Made by a program: the position numbers and the translations under genes
Shown: piece after piece, positions 49,147-59,034 of the stretch
Layout of the letters: the number at the start of each line of letters is the position of its first letter
How positions within the stretch are numbered: the first letter of the stretch is position 1
Source: Ensifer sp. LC163
GTDB lineage: Bacteria; Pseudomonadota; Alphaproteobacteria; Rhizobiales; Rhizobiaceae
Assembly (NCBI RefSeq): GCF_001695855.1
Contig: NZ_MBSS01000012.1
Span: forward strand, 248,001 to 312,000
Direction of reading: 5' to 3'
Length of the DNA: 64,000 nt
The notes under the pieces: model-generated
What the model saw: the letters and a program-made list of their open reading frames with translations, nothing else
Told to the model about the DNA's origin: nothing
Databases searched by the model: none

Positions 49147-49700
49147 GATGTGGACCTTGCACCGGACGACCGTGCGCGTCGGCGGCGGGACTGGAAAAGA
49201 TGGGCCGTTTGATAGGCCAGCGGGTAGAAGATCAGGGCGCCGGCAGCGGCAAGCGGAGCCGATCCGATCAGCATCGGCTTGAACACGGGGCCCCAAAGGC
49301 CCGAGAATTCGAGGTGCTCGACCATATGCGCGACGTCCGCGCCGGTTGCGGCACCTGACGCCTGCGGCCCGATGATGACCGTTCCAAGCTCGTAGGACGC
49401 TGTCAGGATCATCGGGATCGTCACCGGATTGGCCAGCGCCGTGGTGATCGCTGCGGCAAGCAGATTGCCGGAGAACACGGAAGCGAGCGCGACTGCGATG
49501 ATGATATGGAGCCCGAAGAAGGGCGTGAATGAGGAGGCGGCACCCGCAGCGACCCCGATCGCGATCGAGTGCGGTGACGACGACAGGCGCAGGATACGCA
49601 GCGCCATGTAGCGGGGGCCACGCCGAAAGCCCTTGCGCGGCCAAACAAGCGCGCGAAGCCTTTCGGAAATCGTGACCGGTTTTCTACGTCTGAATAACAT
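49143..49700 (-). CDS. DUF2062 membrane protein
   Basis: The 185-residue protein has a basic N terminus ([20 protein letters not shown]). The DUF2062 core follows ([38 protein letters not shown]) with about three membrane helices, then an Arg-rich tail. Function is unknown; it often sits with the rsh-acpS genes in rhizobia. It is translationally coupled to acpS. Confidence 0.85.
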   Translation of the reverse strand: MLFRRRKPVTISERLRALVWPRKGFRRGPRYMALRILRLSSSPHSIAIGVAAGAASSFTPFFGLHIIIAVALASVFSGNLLAAAITTALANPVTIPMILTASYELGTVIIGPQASGAATGADVAHMVEHLEFSGLWGPVFKPMLIGSAPLAAAGALIFYPLAYQTAHLFQSRRRRARSSGARSTS

Positions 49701-49891
49701 TATGCCGTCATGACCGCATCTTGAAACCGCCAGTCGGCACAAGACGGCGTGTCCGCCTGTTTACCGGCCGCAAGATAGGCGTCATGCCCGTTGCTTGCAA
49801 CCCGCTGGCGTGTGGTGCAGCGATCACGAATGAGCCATTCGCCTGGCGCATGGCTCGCTATTCCCGCCATCATGCAGGAACAGGCAGCAGC

Positions 49892-50044
49892 TTAGTAGCC
49901 GTTGCGGAACAGGCCGCGATCGATCTGGCGTTGGCGGTATTCGAGATCGATGCGATCGACCGAACCGTTGAGATAGGCGAGCTCGCGCTCTTCCTGAGTG
50001 GCGACGCGCAGCGCGCGGGTGATCTTCTTCAACTGATTAAACAT
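49892..50044 (-). CDS. DUF3563-like small protein (50 aa)
   Basis: The 50-residue product reads MFNQLKKITRALRVATQEER, then ELAYLNGSVDRIDLEYRQRQ and IDRGLFRNGY. It is strongly helical, highly charged, and resembles the short DUF3563 family. AGAGG lies seven bases before the ATG. It occupies part of a 700-bp spacer between DUF2062 and rsh. Function is unknown, but its composition and start site make it a real gene. Confidence 0.8.
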   Translation of the reverse strand: MFNQLKKITRALRVATQEERELAYLNGSVDRIDLEYRQRQIDRGLFRNGY

Positions 50045-50400
50045 GGCAAACCTCTTCGTTTACCTCCCGATGCAGAAGATAGTTTAGAGGTCACTGTTCC
50101 ACCAGAGCCAGGAAAAGACAGCAGCCATGCGCGACAAGCATGCCTTGCCACTTTTCAGACCTCGACCTGCCTGAATTCAAGGCAACTGCGCAAAACAAAC
50201 GCGCAATGGCCATGCTCTCGCGGCCGGCGACAGGTGTCGCCGGGCTTAACAAACGGCGAGACAGGCGCAGGCGAGAAGAGAAAACGTCTGGCCATCATCC
50301 GCGCCCCGGGCAGGAACCATTGCCCCCGCGACGGGTGAAGAGAACAATGGTGCCGATGATGACGGCGTGGCAGCCTATACGAAGGCCGAGCGGCGCCCCC
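50045..50400. other. Intergenic region downstream of rsh
   Basis: There is no convincing gene here. A hairpin with a 9-bp self-complementary arm pair (ccggcgaca / tgtcgccgg, about 50223-50243) could end the rsh transcript or lead the DUF3563 gene. Directly after the rsh stop a minus-strand frame reads a short hydrophobic stretch (AVIIGTIVLFTRRG) but lacks a start codon. Confidence 0.4.
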
Positions 50401-52626
50401 TCACTCGAAGAGGCGCTTGACCGTGGAAATGCTGGGCAGTTCCTTCAGCTGCGTGATCAGATGGTTCAGTTGGCGTAGATCCCAGACCTCGAGATCGAAG
50501 TGCAACTCGCTGAAGTCGGCAGCCACCCGCCCCATGGAAAGCGAGCGAATGTTGACATCGCTCGTCGCAATTGACTGGGCAACCTCCGCCAGCGTGCCCG
50601 GTTCGTTCAAGGCACTGATGGCGATGCGCGCCATGAAACGACTGCTGTTGGCCTCGTCCAGATCCCAGCGCACGTCGATCCACCGTTCCGGCTCGTCGTC
50701 GAACTTCTGCAGGATCGGCGACTGGATGGGATAGATGGTGATCCCCTTGTCCTTCTCCATGATGCCGACGATACGATCGCCGGGAACGGCACCGGCGGCG
50801 CTGAAATGCACGCCGGCATTGCCCGAGAGCCCTCGGATCGGCAGCGCTTCCGGACCTTCCGCCTGTGCCGGCTCGCCTGCCTCCTTGGATCGGCCAGGCA
50901 ACTTGAACACCATGCCGGCAGCACTGCGCATGTTGAACCAGCCATCATCGGCGTTGGGCTTGACGGTTACGCGCTCGTCCTGGTGGTCGGGGAACACCGC
51001 CCGCAGCACGTCGAGCGACGACAGTTCACCGCGGCCGACCGACGCGATCGCATCCTCGACTTCTTTCTGTCCAAGCCGATGCAGCGCGGGCTTCAGCGCC
51101 TCGCGCGAAAACGTCTTGCCGGCGCGCTCGAAGGTTCGCTCCAGAATGCGGTAACCAAGGCCGGCATATTGCTTGCGGATGGCCGCGCGCGTCGCGCGCC
51201 GGATGGCAGAGCGCGCCTTGCCGGTGACGACGATCTCTTCCCACGCCGGCGGCGGCACCTGGATGCCCGAGCGGATGATCTCCACTTCGTCGCCATTGTT
51301 GAGGCGCGTCACCAGCGGCATGATGCGGCCGTTGATCTTGGCGCCGACGCAGGTATCGCCGATGTTGGTGTGCACCGCATAGGCGAAGTCGATCGGCGTC
51401 GCGCCACGCGGAAGCGCGATCAGCTGGCCCTTTGGCGTGAAGCAGAACACCTGGTCCTGGAACAGTTCGAGTTTGGTGTGTTCGAGAAACTCTTCAGGAT
51501 TGTCGCCTTCGGCCAGCGACTCGATCGTGCGCCGCAGCCAGGAATAGGCATTCGACGTCGGCGACAGCGCGGTTTCGGTCGAGACCCCCTCGCCGTCCTT
51601 GTAGAGCGAGTGGGCGGCGATACCGTATTCGGCGATGTCGTTCATCCGTCGCGTGCGGATCTGCAGCTCGATGCGCTGACGTGAAGGGCCGACGATGGTC
51701 GTGTGGATCGACTGGTAGTCGTTCTGCTTCGGGGTCGAGATGTAATCCTTGAAGCGACCAGGCACGACGCGCCAGCGCGTGTGCACGATGCCGAGTGCGC
51801 GATAGCACGACGGGATATCGTCGACGACGATGCGGAAGCCCCAGACGTCGGAAAGCTGCTCGAAGGACAATGACTTCGACTGCATCTTGCGGAAGACCGA
51901 ATAGGGTTTCTTCTGCCGCCCCTTGACCTGGGCGCCTTTCAACCCTTCGGTCTGAAGCAGCTCGGTCAATTCATCTTCGATCTTCTTGATCAGACCTTCA
52001 TTGCGCTCCGACAATTCTTCCAGACGTCGGGTGACGGTTTCGAATGCCTCGGGATTGATGTGGCGGAACGAGAGGTTTTCGAGCTCCTCGCGCATATCCT
52101 GCATGCCCATGCGCCCGGCGAGCGGCGCATAGATGTCCATCGTCTCTTCGGAGATGCGTGCCCGCTTTTCAGCCGTCATATGATCGAGCGTGCGCATGTT
52201 GTGCAGCCGATCGGCAAGCTTGACCAGGAGGACGCGCACGTCGTCGGAGATCGCCAGCAACAGCTTGCGCAGGTTTTCTGCCTGCTTGGCTTTCTTAGTA
52301 ACGAGATCGAGCTTCTTGATCTTGGTCAGGCCCTCGACGAGGGCGCCGATATCCTCGCCGAAGAGATCGTCGATCTCTTGCCGGGTGGCCGTCGTATCCT
52401 CGATCGTGTCGTGCAGGAGCGCGACCGCGATCGTCGATTCGTCGAGATGCATTTCCGTGAGGATCGCTGCCACTTCCAGCGGGTGGGAAATATAGGGGTC
52501 GCCGCTTGCCCGCTTCTGCTGCCCATGTTTCTGCATGGCGTAGACGTAAGCCTTGTTCAACAGGGCTTCATTGACGTCGGGCTTGTATTTCTGAACGCGC
52601 TCAACGAGCTCGTATTGGCGCATCAT
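50401..52626 (-). CDS. rsh: Bifunctional (p)ppGpp synthetase/hydrolase, Rel/Spo homologue
   Basis: Rsh makes and degrades (p)ppGpp, controlling the stringent response and, in rhizobia, symbiosis. The 741-residue protein has an intact hydrolase HD domain (His48, His72-Asp73 in LLHDTIEDT), a synthetase domain (DVWGFRIVVDD, then YQSIHTTIVGP), a TGS domain (VFCFTPKGQLIALPRGATP) and a C-terminal ACT domain. Both catalytic halves look complete. ATG 52626 is the family start. rpoZ lies 103 bases upstream. Confidence 0.96.
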   Translation of the reverse strand: MMRQYELVERVQKYKPDVNEALLNKAYVYAMQKHGQQKRASGDPYISHPLEVAAILTEMHLDESTIAVALLHDTIEDTTATRQEIDDLFGEDIGALVEGLTKIKKLDLVTKKAKQAENLRKLLLAISDDVRVLLVKLADRLHNMRTLDHMTAEKRARISEETMDIYAPLAGRMGMQDMREELENLSFRHINPEAFETVTRRLEELSERNEGLIKKIEDELTELLQTEGLKGAQVKGRQKKPYSVFRKMQSKSLSFEQLSDVWGFRIVVDDIPSCYRALGIVHTRWRVVPGRFKDYISTPKQNDYQSIHTTIVGPSRQRIELQIRTRRMNDIAEYGIAAHSLYKDGEGVSTETALSPTSNAYSWLRRTIESLAEGDNPEEFLEHTKLELFQDQVFCFTPKGQLIALPRGATPIDFAYAVHTNIGDTCVGAKINGRIMPLVTRLNNGDEVEIIRSGIQVPPPAWEEIVVTGKARSAIRRATRAAIRKQYAGLGYRILERTFERAGKTFSREALKPALHRLGQKEVEDAIASVGRGELSSLDVLRAVFPDHQDERVTVKPNADDGWFNMRSAAGMVFKLPGRSKEAGEPAQAEGPEALPIRGLSGNAGVHFSAAGAVPGDRIVGIMEKDKGITIYPIQSPILQKFDDEPERWIDVRWDLDEANSSRFMARIAISALNEPGTLAEVAQSIATSDVNIRSLSMGRVAADFSELHFDLEVWDLRQLNHLITQLKELPSISTVKRLFE

Positions 52627-52729
52627 CCGCTGGCGGCTCCGTGGGAAAAGACAATAAAAAAAGTGCGCCAATCATACGAGTGGCGCACTGCTTTGAAAAC
52701 ACGCGGGAACGTTTGTTCCGTTACGGATC

Positions 52730-53137
52730 TCAGTAGTCGTCGCTCTTTTCCGGGGGCACGAGGCCCTCGATGCCGGCCAGCAGCTCTTCTTCCGACATAC
52801 GGTCGAACGTGATTGCTTCCGGCTGATCCTCGTCTTCCGCCGTCTCGGCAAAAGTCGTGTCGGCATCGGCCTGGACCAGCGAAGCCGGATCGGGCTCGGG
52901 CTCGTCCACTTCGACATGCTTCTGCAGCGAATGGATCAGGTCTTCCTTAAGGTCGCCGGGCGAGAGCGTCTCGTCGGCGATTTCGCGCAGCGCCACGACG
53001 GGGTTCTTGTCATTGTCGCGATCGATGGTGATCGCTGCGCCCTGCGAGATCAGGCGGGCGCGGTGGCTGGCGAGCAGCACGAGTTCGAAACGGTTGTCGA
53101 CCTTGTCAATGCAATCTTCGACGGTGACGCGGGCCAT
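52730..53137 (-). CDS. rpoZ: RNA polymerase omega subunit
   Basis: The 135-residue omega subunit starts [20 protein letters not shown] and contains [20 protein letters not shown]. It assists RNA polymerase assembly and, in other proteobacteria, forms one of the ppGpp sites. Its location before rsh is conserved. The acidic C-terminal tail after about residue 75 is longer than in enterobacteria, as is usual in rhizobia. Confidence 0.95.
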   Translation of the reverse strand: MARVTVEDCIDKVDNRFELVLLASHRARLISQGAAITIDRDNDKNPVVALREIADETLSPGDLKEDLIHSLQKHVEVDEPEPDPASLVQADADTTFAETAEDEDQPEAITFDRMSEEELLAGIEGLVPPEKSDDY

Positions 53138-53607
53138 TGCCTGTCCTTTTGGGCTCAAAGCGCGGCGATCATCGCCGCTGCACGGATTAACGACACGAGA
53201 CCGGAACGGCCGCCGGATGACGGCCTCGTCGGCTCCGATTTCTGGAATTAGCCGCCCGGATACAATCAAAATAGCACAAGTTCAAGTTTTTCCTGCACGG
53301 AGCGTTCACATCACCCTGTGTTGGCCAATAAAATGCCATGCGGACGGGCTGGAATTCGCGCGCGCTCCCCCTAGTTGCACATTTTAATGCAAACCGGAAA
53401 CGCCTGGTAGAAATTGCAGACTTCCTATGTGGACGAGCTGCAGCAACTGCTAAAACTAGCTATATTCGCAGGGAGCCGCTTGGAATAATGCAAGTGGTTA
53501 ACTACATTATTTGCAATATCAGCAATTATTAATGTAATGGCCGTATTTTCGCGCATCCGCCGATGGGCGGTTTACCCGAACGCGTTGCGCACCAAAAAGG
53601 AATAACG
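53138..53607. other. AT-rich non-coding region between rpoZ and a NYN gene
   Basis: This is a 470-bp divergent spacer. From about 53270 it is clearly richer in A and T than its surroundings. An inverted repeat, tacatta (53503-53509) with taatgta (53530-53536), lies in it. A 64-codon frame (53338-53532) has no ribosome site and looks accidental. It should hold the promoters of rpoZ-rsh and of the NYN gene; a small RNA is possible. Confidence 0.5.
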
Positions 53608-54189
53608 ATGTTTGACCCTCGCGAGAAAATCGCTCTTTTTATCGACGGCGCAAATCTATACGCCGCATCGAAGAGCCTCGGTTTCGACATCGACTACCGC
53701 AAACTGCTCAAGGCATTCCAGAAGCGCGGCTACCTGCTGCGCGCCTACTACTATACGGCTCTCATCGAAGACCAGGAATACTCGTCGATCCGTCCGCTGA
53801 TCGACTGGCTGGACTACAACGGTTACAAGGTCGTGACCAAGCCGGCGAAGGAATTCACGGACTCGCTCGGCCGCCGCAAGATCAAGGGCAACATGGACAT
53901 CGAACTCGCGATCGACGCCATGGAACAATCGGAAACCGTCGATCATCTGGTGATCTTTTCCGGCGATGGCGATTTCACCACGCTCGTCGAAGCGCTGCAG
54001 CGCAAGGGCCGAAAGGTTTCGGTGGTATCGACGATGTCGACCCAGCCGCCGATGATCGCCGATGACCTGCGCCGCCAGGCAGATCACTTCATCGACCTCG
54101 TCACGCTGCGCGCCGAAATCGGCCGTGACCCATCCGAGCGCGCTCCCCGGCAGCATGTAGAGCCGGTGGCTGACCCCGTCGAGATCTGA
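53608..54189 (+). CDS. NYN-domain (LabA/DUF88) protein
   Basis: The 193-residue protein has the PIN-like NYN acidic residues in IALFIDGANLYAAS, KGNMDIELAIDAM and IFSGDGDFTTLV, which would bind metal for RNA or nucleic acid cleavage. The C-terminal tail is charged. AAGGAAT precedes ATG 53608. LabA-type proteins have varied roles; the RNA target here is not known. Confidence 0.88.
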   Translation: MFDPREKIALFIDGANLYAASKSLGFDIDYRKLLKAFQKRGYLLRAYYYTALIEDQEYSSIRPLIDWLDYNGYKVVTKPAKEFTDSLGRRKIKGNMDIELAIDAMEQSETVDHLVIFSGDGDFTTLVEALQRKGRKVSVVSTMSTQPPMIADDLRRQADHFIDLVTLRAEIGRDPSERAPRQHVEPVADPVEI

Positions 54190-54242
54190 GCGAACCAATC
54201 ACTTGCCCATCAACGGAAGAGATAGCAGAGGCTAAGCTGCGC

Positions 54243-54346
54243 TACAGCGCCGCGCGTCAAATATGACGCGCTAAGGACGCCGTAACACCCTAAACTTGCT
54301 GCATAATTTCCTCCTTAAATCGATTCCGATTCAAGGAATTATGCAG
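54243..54346 (+). repeat. RIME1-like repeat, copy C (104 bp)
   Basis: The copy is nearly identical to copy A: gctacagcgccgcgcgtcaa at the left and ggaattatgcag at the right. It is in the same orientation and lies between the NYN gene and the convergent smpB. Confidence 0.8.
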
Positions 54347-54373
54347 TAGGCCGTGGAGGGAGTGCGGCTGCGC

Positions 54374-54853
54374 TCAGCCGCGATCCTTGAGCAGCCGGCT
54401 CTTCTGCCTGTTCCAATCGCGCTCCTTGGCGCTTTCGCGCTTGTCGTGCAGCTTCTTGCCCTTGCCGAGCGCCAGCTCGAGCTTGGCGCGGCCCTGATCG
54501 TTGAAATAGATCTTGAGCGGAATGAGCGACATGCCTTCGCGGTTGACGGCACCCTGCAGCCGGTTGACCTCGCGCTTGGACAGCAACAGCTTGCGGCGAC
54601 GACGGGTCTCGTGGTTGAAGCGGTTCGCCTGCAGGTATTCCGGCAGATAGGAATTGATCAGCCAGATCTCGCCGCCCTCGTCAGTGGCGTAGGATTCGGC
54701 GATGTTTGCCTTGCCTTCGCGCAGCGACTTTACCTCGGTGCCGGTCAGAACCAGACCGGCCTCGTAGGTATCGACGATCTCGTAATTGAAGCGGGCCTTT
54801 CGGTTTTCCGCGACAATCTTCTTGACCGTGCGCTGGCTTCCCTTGGGTGCCAT
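54374..54853 (-). CDS. smpB: SsrA-binding protein SmpB
   Basis: SmpB binds tmRNA and rescues stalled ribosomes. The 159-residue protein reads [37 protein letters not shown] and the C-terminal [20 protein letters not shown]. This is typical of the family. Its start overlaps the dapA stop as TGATG. No tmRNA gene was found in this window. Confidence 0.96.
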   Translation of the reverse strand: MAPKGSQRTVKKIVAENRKARFNYEIVDTYEAGLVLTGTEVKSLREGKANIAESYATDEGGEIWLINSYLPEYLQANRFNHETRRRRKLLLSKREVNRLQGAVNREGMSLIPLKIYFNDQGRAKLELALGKGKKLHDKRESAKERDWNRQKSRLLKDRG

Positions 54854-55737
54854 CAGTTCATCAATCCTGCATGTCTGAGCGCTGCATCGATGGCGGCTTC
54901 CGTTGCCGGCTCGAGTGTCGAAAGCAGTGGCGAGCGCACCGCACGGCTCATGCGGCCGAGACGGTTCAGCGCGTATTTGGCGCCACACAGGCCAGGCTCG
55001 ATGAAGATCGCCTTATGCAGCGGCATCAGCTTATCCTGATATTCCAACGCCTTGGCATAGTCGCCGGCAAGCGTGGCCTCCTGGAATTCGGCGCAGAGCC
55101 GCGGCGCGACGTTTGCCGTGACCGAAATGCAGCCGACGCCGCCATGGGCGTTGAAGCCAAGCGCCGTCGCGTCCTCGCCGGAAAGCTGAACGAAATCCTT
55201 GCCGCAGGCCATGCGCTGCTCGGACACGCGTTCGATCTTACCGGTGGCATCCTTGACACCGACGATCGTCGGGTGGGCCTTGGCGAGCGCGGCCATCGTC
55301 TCGACGCTCATGTCAACAACGGAGCGGCCGGGGATGTTGTAAATGACGATCGGCAGCTTCACGCTTTCGGCGATCGCCGAATAGTGGGCGAACAGGCCCT
55401 TCTGCGTCGGCTTGTTGTAGTATGGCGTGACGACGAGTACGGCATCCGCGCCCGCCTTTTCGGCGTGTTGCGCAAGCTCGATGGCCTCGGTCGTATTGTT
55501 GGAGCCGGCACCTGCAATCACCGGCACACGGCCGGCGGCTGCCTTGATGCAGAGCTCGACGACCTGCTTGTGCTCCGCATGCGAAAGGGTTGGCGATTCA
55601 CCTGTCGTGCCGACGGGCACGAGACCGGAGCTGCCCTCATTTATCTGCCATTCCACATGCGCGACGAAACCTTCCGCATCCACCGCGCCGGTGGCCGTGA
55701 ACGGTGTTACGAGAGCGGGAATGGAACCCTTGAACAT
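54853..55737 (-). CDS. dapA: 4-hydroxy-tetrahydrodipicolinate synthase
   Basis: DapA condenses pyruvate and aspartate semialdehyde in the lysine/diaminopimelate pathway. The 294-residue TIM barrel has Thr44-Thr45 (GTTGESPT), Tyr106, Tyr133 (YNIPGRS), Arg138 and the Schiff-base Lys162 (VGVKDATG), matching the E. coli enzyme. ATG 55737 is used. It is translationally coupled to smpB downstream. Confidence 0.96.
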   Translation of the reverse strand: MFKGSIPALVTPFTATGAVDAEGFVAHVEWQINEGSSGLVPVGTTGESPTLSHAEHKQVVELCIKAAAGRVPVIAGAGSNNTTEAIELAQHAEKAGADAVLVVTPYYNKPTQKGLFAHYSAIAESVKLPIVIYNIPGRSVVDMSVETMAALAKAHPTIVGVKDATGKIERVSEQRMACGKDFVQLSGEDATALGFNAHGGVGCISVTANVAPRLCAEFQEATLAGDYAKALEYQDKLMPLHKAIFIEPGLCGAKYALNRLGRMSRAVRSPLLSTLEPATEAAIDAALRHAGLMN

Positions 55738-56032
55738 GCACAACTCCTGACGGCTCAAAAACGCAAATACACTCACGCTTTGGCCGTAATCGACGGTTAG
55801 AAAACTGCCGCACCATAATCATGTGAGGGGGCTGCGGCAAGCGCCGTGACACGGCATTTCATGCCGGTTTTCACGTAAAAGCTTGACGTGCAAGCCGCAT
55901 AATCCTTGAGGCTCGCCATCCGGTGCGGAGGTGGCGACGGTGCGATTGCTATGATCGATAGGCCCCGGTAACCTTTCGTTAGGCAACCCGGCGGCAAATG
56001 AATGTGAGACACGGGGAAACACGGGGCTCTTG

Positions 56033-58105
56033 ATGCGCGGATCAATCTTTCTGCCTGTCGCCGCCATGATCGGCGCAGCGCTGCTGGCCTCGTCGGCCAA
56101 CTCCTCGGAAGCCCCGAACAAAGTGCCGGTACCGGGCAGCAAACCGGCAATCTCCGACAAGGCCGGCCGCGTTTCGGGTAAGGACATTACCGGCGCGATC
56201 CCGGCGACGGTATCGCCCATCCAAGGCGACTTGAAGGTCGGTCTGGATGCACTTTCCGACAAGAACCCCGGCAAAGCGATCACCGTTCGAAACGGCATGC
56301 GCGAAGGCACGCTCGACCGTCATATTCTGACCTGGGCAATCGCCGTCTCGGGACAACGTGGCATTCCCTCCTACGAAATCGCAGACGCCCAGCGCGAACT
56401 GCAGGGATGGCCGGGCCTCAAATCGCTCCGCGCCCATTCAGAGCGCGCGCTCTATCGCGAAGACCCGCCAGCTGCCGATATACTTGCCGCTTTCGGACAG
56501 ACGCAGCCCGAGACCACTGAAGGGACGATCATCCTTGCCCGCGCGCTGGTGGCCCAGGGGCAGAGTGCGACGGCAGCAACGCGGCTGCGCGCACTCTGGT
56601 TCAAGCAAGGGCTCGACAAGGATTTGGAAACGCAGATCCTCTCGGAGTTTTCTGGCCTTTTGACTGTTGCAGACCATCGGCAGCGGATGACGATGCTGCT
56701 TTATCGCAATCGCATCGAGCAGGCCGAACGCTTCAGCGATCTCGGCAAGGCGCAGTCGCTCTACCGCGCCTGGGCGGCCGTCAGCCGCGGCACTGCCGAT
56801 GCTCCTGCCCTGATATCGTCGGTGGGTCCCTCTTGGCATAGTGACCCAGCCTACCTGTTCATCCGCGTCAAAAGCCTGCGCAAGCAGGACAAATATGCGG
56901 AGGCCGCCAAGCTGCTGGCCACGATGCCGAAAGACCAGGACGCGCTGGTCAATCCCGGTGAGTGGTGGACCGAACAACGGATCGTCAGCCGCGGCCTATT
57001 GGACAAGGGGGATTTCCGCGGCGCTTACCGGGTTGCCGCCAACCACAAGGCGAGCGAGGCGACCGATATCGTCGACGCGGAGTTTCACGCCGGCTGGTAC
57101 GCGCTGCGCGGCATGGAAGATCCGGCCGCGGCATCGCGGCATTTCCGGCGGATCCTTGATGTTTCGAACCGGCCGCTTTCGGCGTCGCGGGCCTGGTACT
57201 GGCTTGGACGATCGGCGGAAGCGGGCGGACCGGGCAACGCCAAGGATTATTTCACCAACGCGGCCCGCTTTCCCGGCACCTTCTACGGCCAGCTTGCTGC
57301 AGCACGGCTCGGCCGCAAGGCACTCAATGTCACCTATCCGGCTCCGTCATCGGAGGATCGTGCCCGTTTCGAAAGCCGCGAGGCGGTTCGCGCGATCGCA
57401 CGGCTCGACGCTGCCGGCCACGGCTGGCGCGCCGACAGCATCTATCGGGCGCTCGCGGAAGAACTGACGAGCCCCGGCGAGCTGGCGATCCTTTCGGCAC
57501 GCGCCGAAAAAACCCGCAATCACCAGCTTTCCCTCCAGATCGGTAAGACCGCCTTTGGCCGTGGCATCGATGTTGCCGCACTCGCCTTCCCTGTCGGTGT
57601 CATCCCGCCGACGGCCAACATCGATGGCTCGGGCAAGGCGCTCGCCTATGCGATCGCGCGGCAGGAAAGCGCCTTCAACCCTGCGGCGGTGTCCACAGCC
57701 AACGCCCGGGGCCTGCTGCAACTCCTGCCCGGAACAGCCAAAGGCGTGGCGAGCCGCTACGGCCTTGCCTATTCCAAGGACCGCCTGACGAGCGATGCCG
57801 GATACAACGCCACTCTCGGCGCACACTATCTCGGTGAGCAGATCAACAGCTTCGGCGGCTCCTACATTCTCACCTTCATCGCCTACAACGCCGGTCCGCG
57901 TCGTGTCCCGGACTGGCTCAGCCGATATGGTGATCCCCGCGGCAAACCGATCGACGACGTCGTCGACTGGATCGAACGCATCCCGTTCCAGGAAACGCGG
58001 AACTACGTCCAGCGTGTGATGGAAAACTATCAGGTCTATAAAGTCAGGCTCGGTCAAAGCACCGACATAGTCGCAGACCTTAGAATGGGACGACAATTGC
58101 CTTAA
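56033..58105 (+). CDS. Soluble lytic murein transglycosylase
   Basis: The 690-residue periplasmic enzyme has a signal peptide (IFLPVAAMIGAALLASSANS) and a long superhelical region of helical repeats (residues about 60-500). A C-terminal SLT lysozyme-like domain has catalytic Glu545 in IARQESAFNP, then ARGLLQLLPGTAKGVA and FIAYNAGPRRV. It cleaves glycan strands to 1,6-anhydro products. The ATG (56033) is preferred over TTG 56030. It is divergent from dapA across a 295-bp spacer. Confidence 0.93.
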   Translation: MRGSIFLPVAAMIGAALLASSANSSEAPNKVPVPGSKPAISDKAGRVSGKDITGAIPATVSPIQGDLKVGLDALSDKNPGKAITVRNGMREGTLDRHILTWAIAVSGQRGIPSYEIADAQRELQGWPGLKSLRAHSERALYREDPPAADILAAFGQTQPETTEGTIILARALVAQGQSATAATRLRALWFKQGLDKDLETQILSEFSGLLTVADHRQRMTMLLYRNRIEQAERFSDLGKAQSLYRAWAAVSRGTADAPALISSVGPSWHSDPAYLFIRVKSLRKQDKYAEAAKLLATMPKDQDALVNPGEWWTEQRIVSRGLLDKGDFRGAYRVAANHKASEATDIVDAEFHAGWYALRGMEDPAAASRHFRRILDVSNRPLSASRAWYWLGRSAEAGGPGNAKDYFTNAARFPGTFYGQLAAARLGRKALNVTYPAPSSEDRARFESREAVRAIARLDAAGHGWRADSIYRALAEELTSPGELAILSARAEKTRNHQLSLQIGKTAFGRGIDVAALAFPVGVIPPTANIDGSGKALAYAIARQESAFNPAAVSTANARGLLQLLPGTAKGVASRYGLAYSKDRLTSDAGYNATLGAHYLGEQINSFGGSYILTFIAYNAGPRRVPDWLSRYGDPRGKPIDDVVDWIERIPFQETRNYVQRVMENYQVYKVRLGQSTDIVADLRMGRQLP

Positions 58106-58163
58106 AGCAATTCCGGGGATTTTCCGTCAGGAAATGCGTAAAACAAAGAGATAACGCGTTTCC
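58106..58163. repeat. Rhizobial palindromic repeat, family 2, copy 4 (reverse orientation)
   Basis: The reverse complement matches the shared core: ctttgttttacgcatttcctgacgg-type sequence and an AT-rich end. It begins at the stop of the transglycosylase gene. The copy is shorter than those at 10168 and 23265. Confidence 0.6.
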
Positions 58164-58331
58164 ACGGGGCCGTGCCAACGGGAAAAGCCAGGTTCAGATT
58201 GATTGCTCGTCGTGATCGTTGACGGACGGCGATGATCAAATAATCGTGATAGCCGGAGGCGGCACAAAGTACGATCTCAAGCATTTCCTTTCTTGAAGGT
58301 TCCATCTTTCCCGAAGGAAATGGTGAAGGCA

Positions 58332-58817
58332 ATGAAGACGTTAACAGTTATCGCCCTGTCGGTGGTGACGGCAATGAGCAGCGTTCCACCTGCACAGGCA
58401 TTTCCGGTCGCCCCGAGGATCGCGTCTCAAGCCACCGATGTCCAACCGGCGCAATTCCCGTACGAGCGCGGTGAAGCGCGGAAGAGCGGTAGCGGGTGTA
58501 GTTTCCCCTATTGCGGCCGTGGCTATCGGTACGACCGGCACGATTACGACCGCGACCGACACGGCTATTATCGCGATGGTTACCGCCGATACTATCGGGA
58601 CCGCGATAATGATGTCGGCGCGTTCATCGGCGGACTTGCAGCCGGCGCAATCATTGGCGGCTTGTTGAGCCAGCCAAGATACTACAACGGTCCGAGAGTT
58701 GCCGGCGGCAGCCCACATACACGCTGGTGCTACGCGCGGTACCGGTCCTATCGAGCCTGGGACAACACGTACCAGCCCTACTATGGTTCGCGGCGGCAGT
58801 GCTATTCGCCCTACTGA
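58332..58817 (+). CDS. BA14K-like secreted protein
   Basis: The 161-residue protein has a signal peptide ([20 protein letters not shown]). A Tyr/Arg/Asp-rich repetitive region follows, then a Gly-rich hydrophobic segment ([18 protein letters not shown]). The closing motif [20 protein letters not shown] is typical of the BA14K family of Brucella and rhizobia. It is probably a cell-surface protein. The start could also be ATG 58320. Confidence 0.8.
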   Translation: MKTLTVIALSVVTAMSSVPPAQAFPVAPRIASQATDVQPAQFPYERGEARKSGSGCSFPYCGRGYRYDRHDYDRDRHGYYRDGYRRYYRDRDNDVGAFIGGLAAGAIIGGLLSQPRYYNGPRVAGGSPHTRWCYARYRSYRAWDNTYQPYYGSRRQCYSPY

Positions 58818-59034
58818 CAAACAGGATGAGGCGGCGGCCGCTCGCAACCACTCCGATGTTTCCGCTGCTCAGGTATCGGCGCGAAAACGTGGTTTCAATC
58901 CGTGATGCCTGTGACCGGCAATCTCGCGACGCCAAAAGGTAGCGCGAGCGACAAGCGTCGTTTGCCGGACCGCCTGCTTGCCGTTTCCGTTTCAACGGCT
59001 ACGATCCGACCGGGTGCTGACATGGAGGGCGAGC

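Noticed and set aside
53338-53532. 64-codon ORF in the AT-rich spacer
   Set aside because: No ribosome site, no motif, and codon use unlike neighbours.
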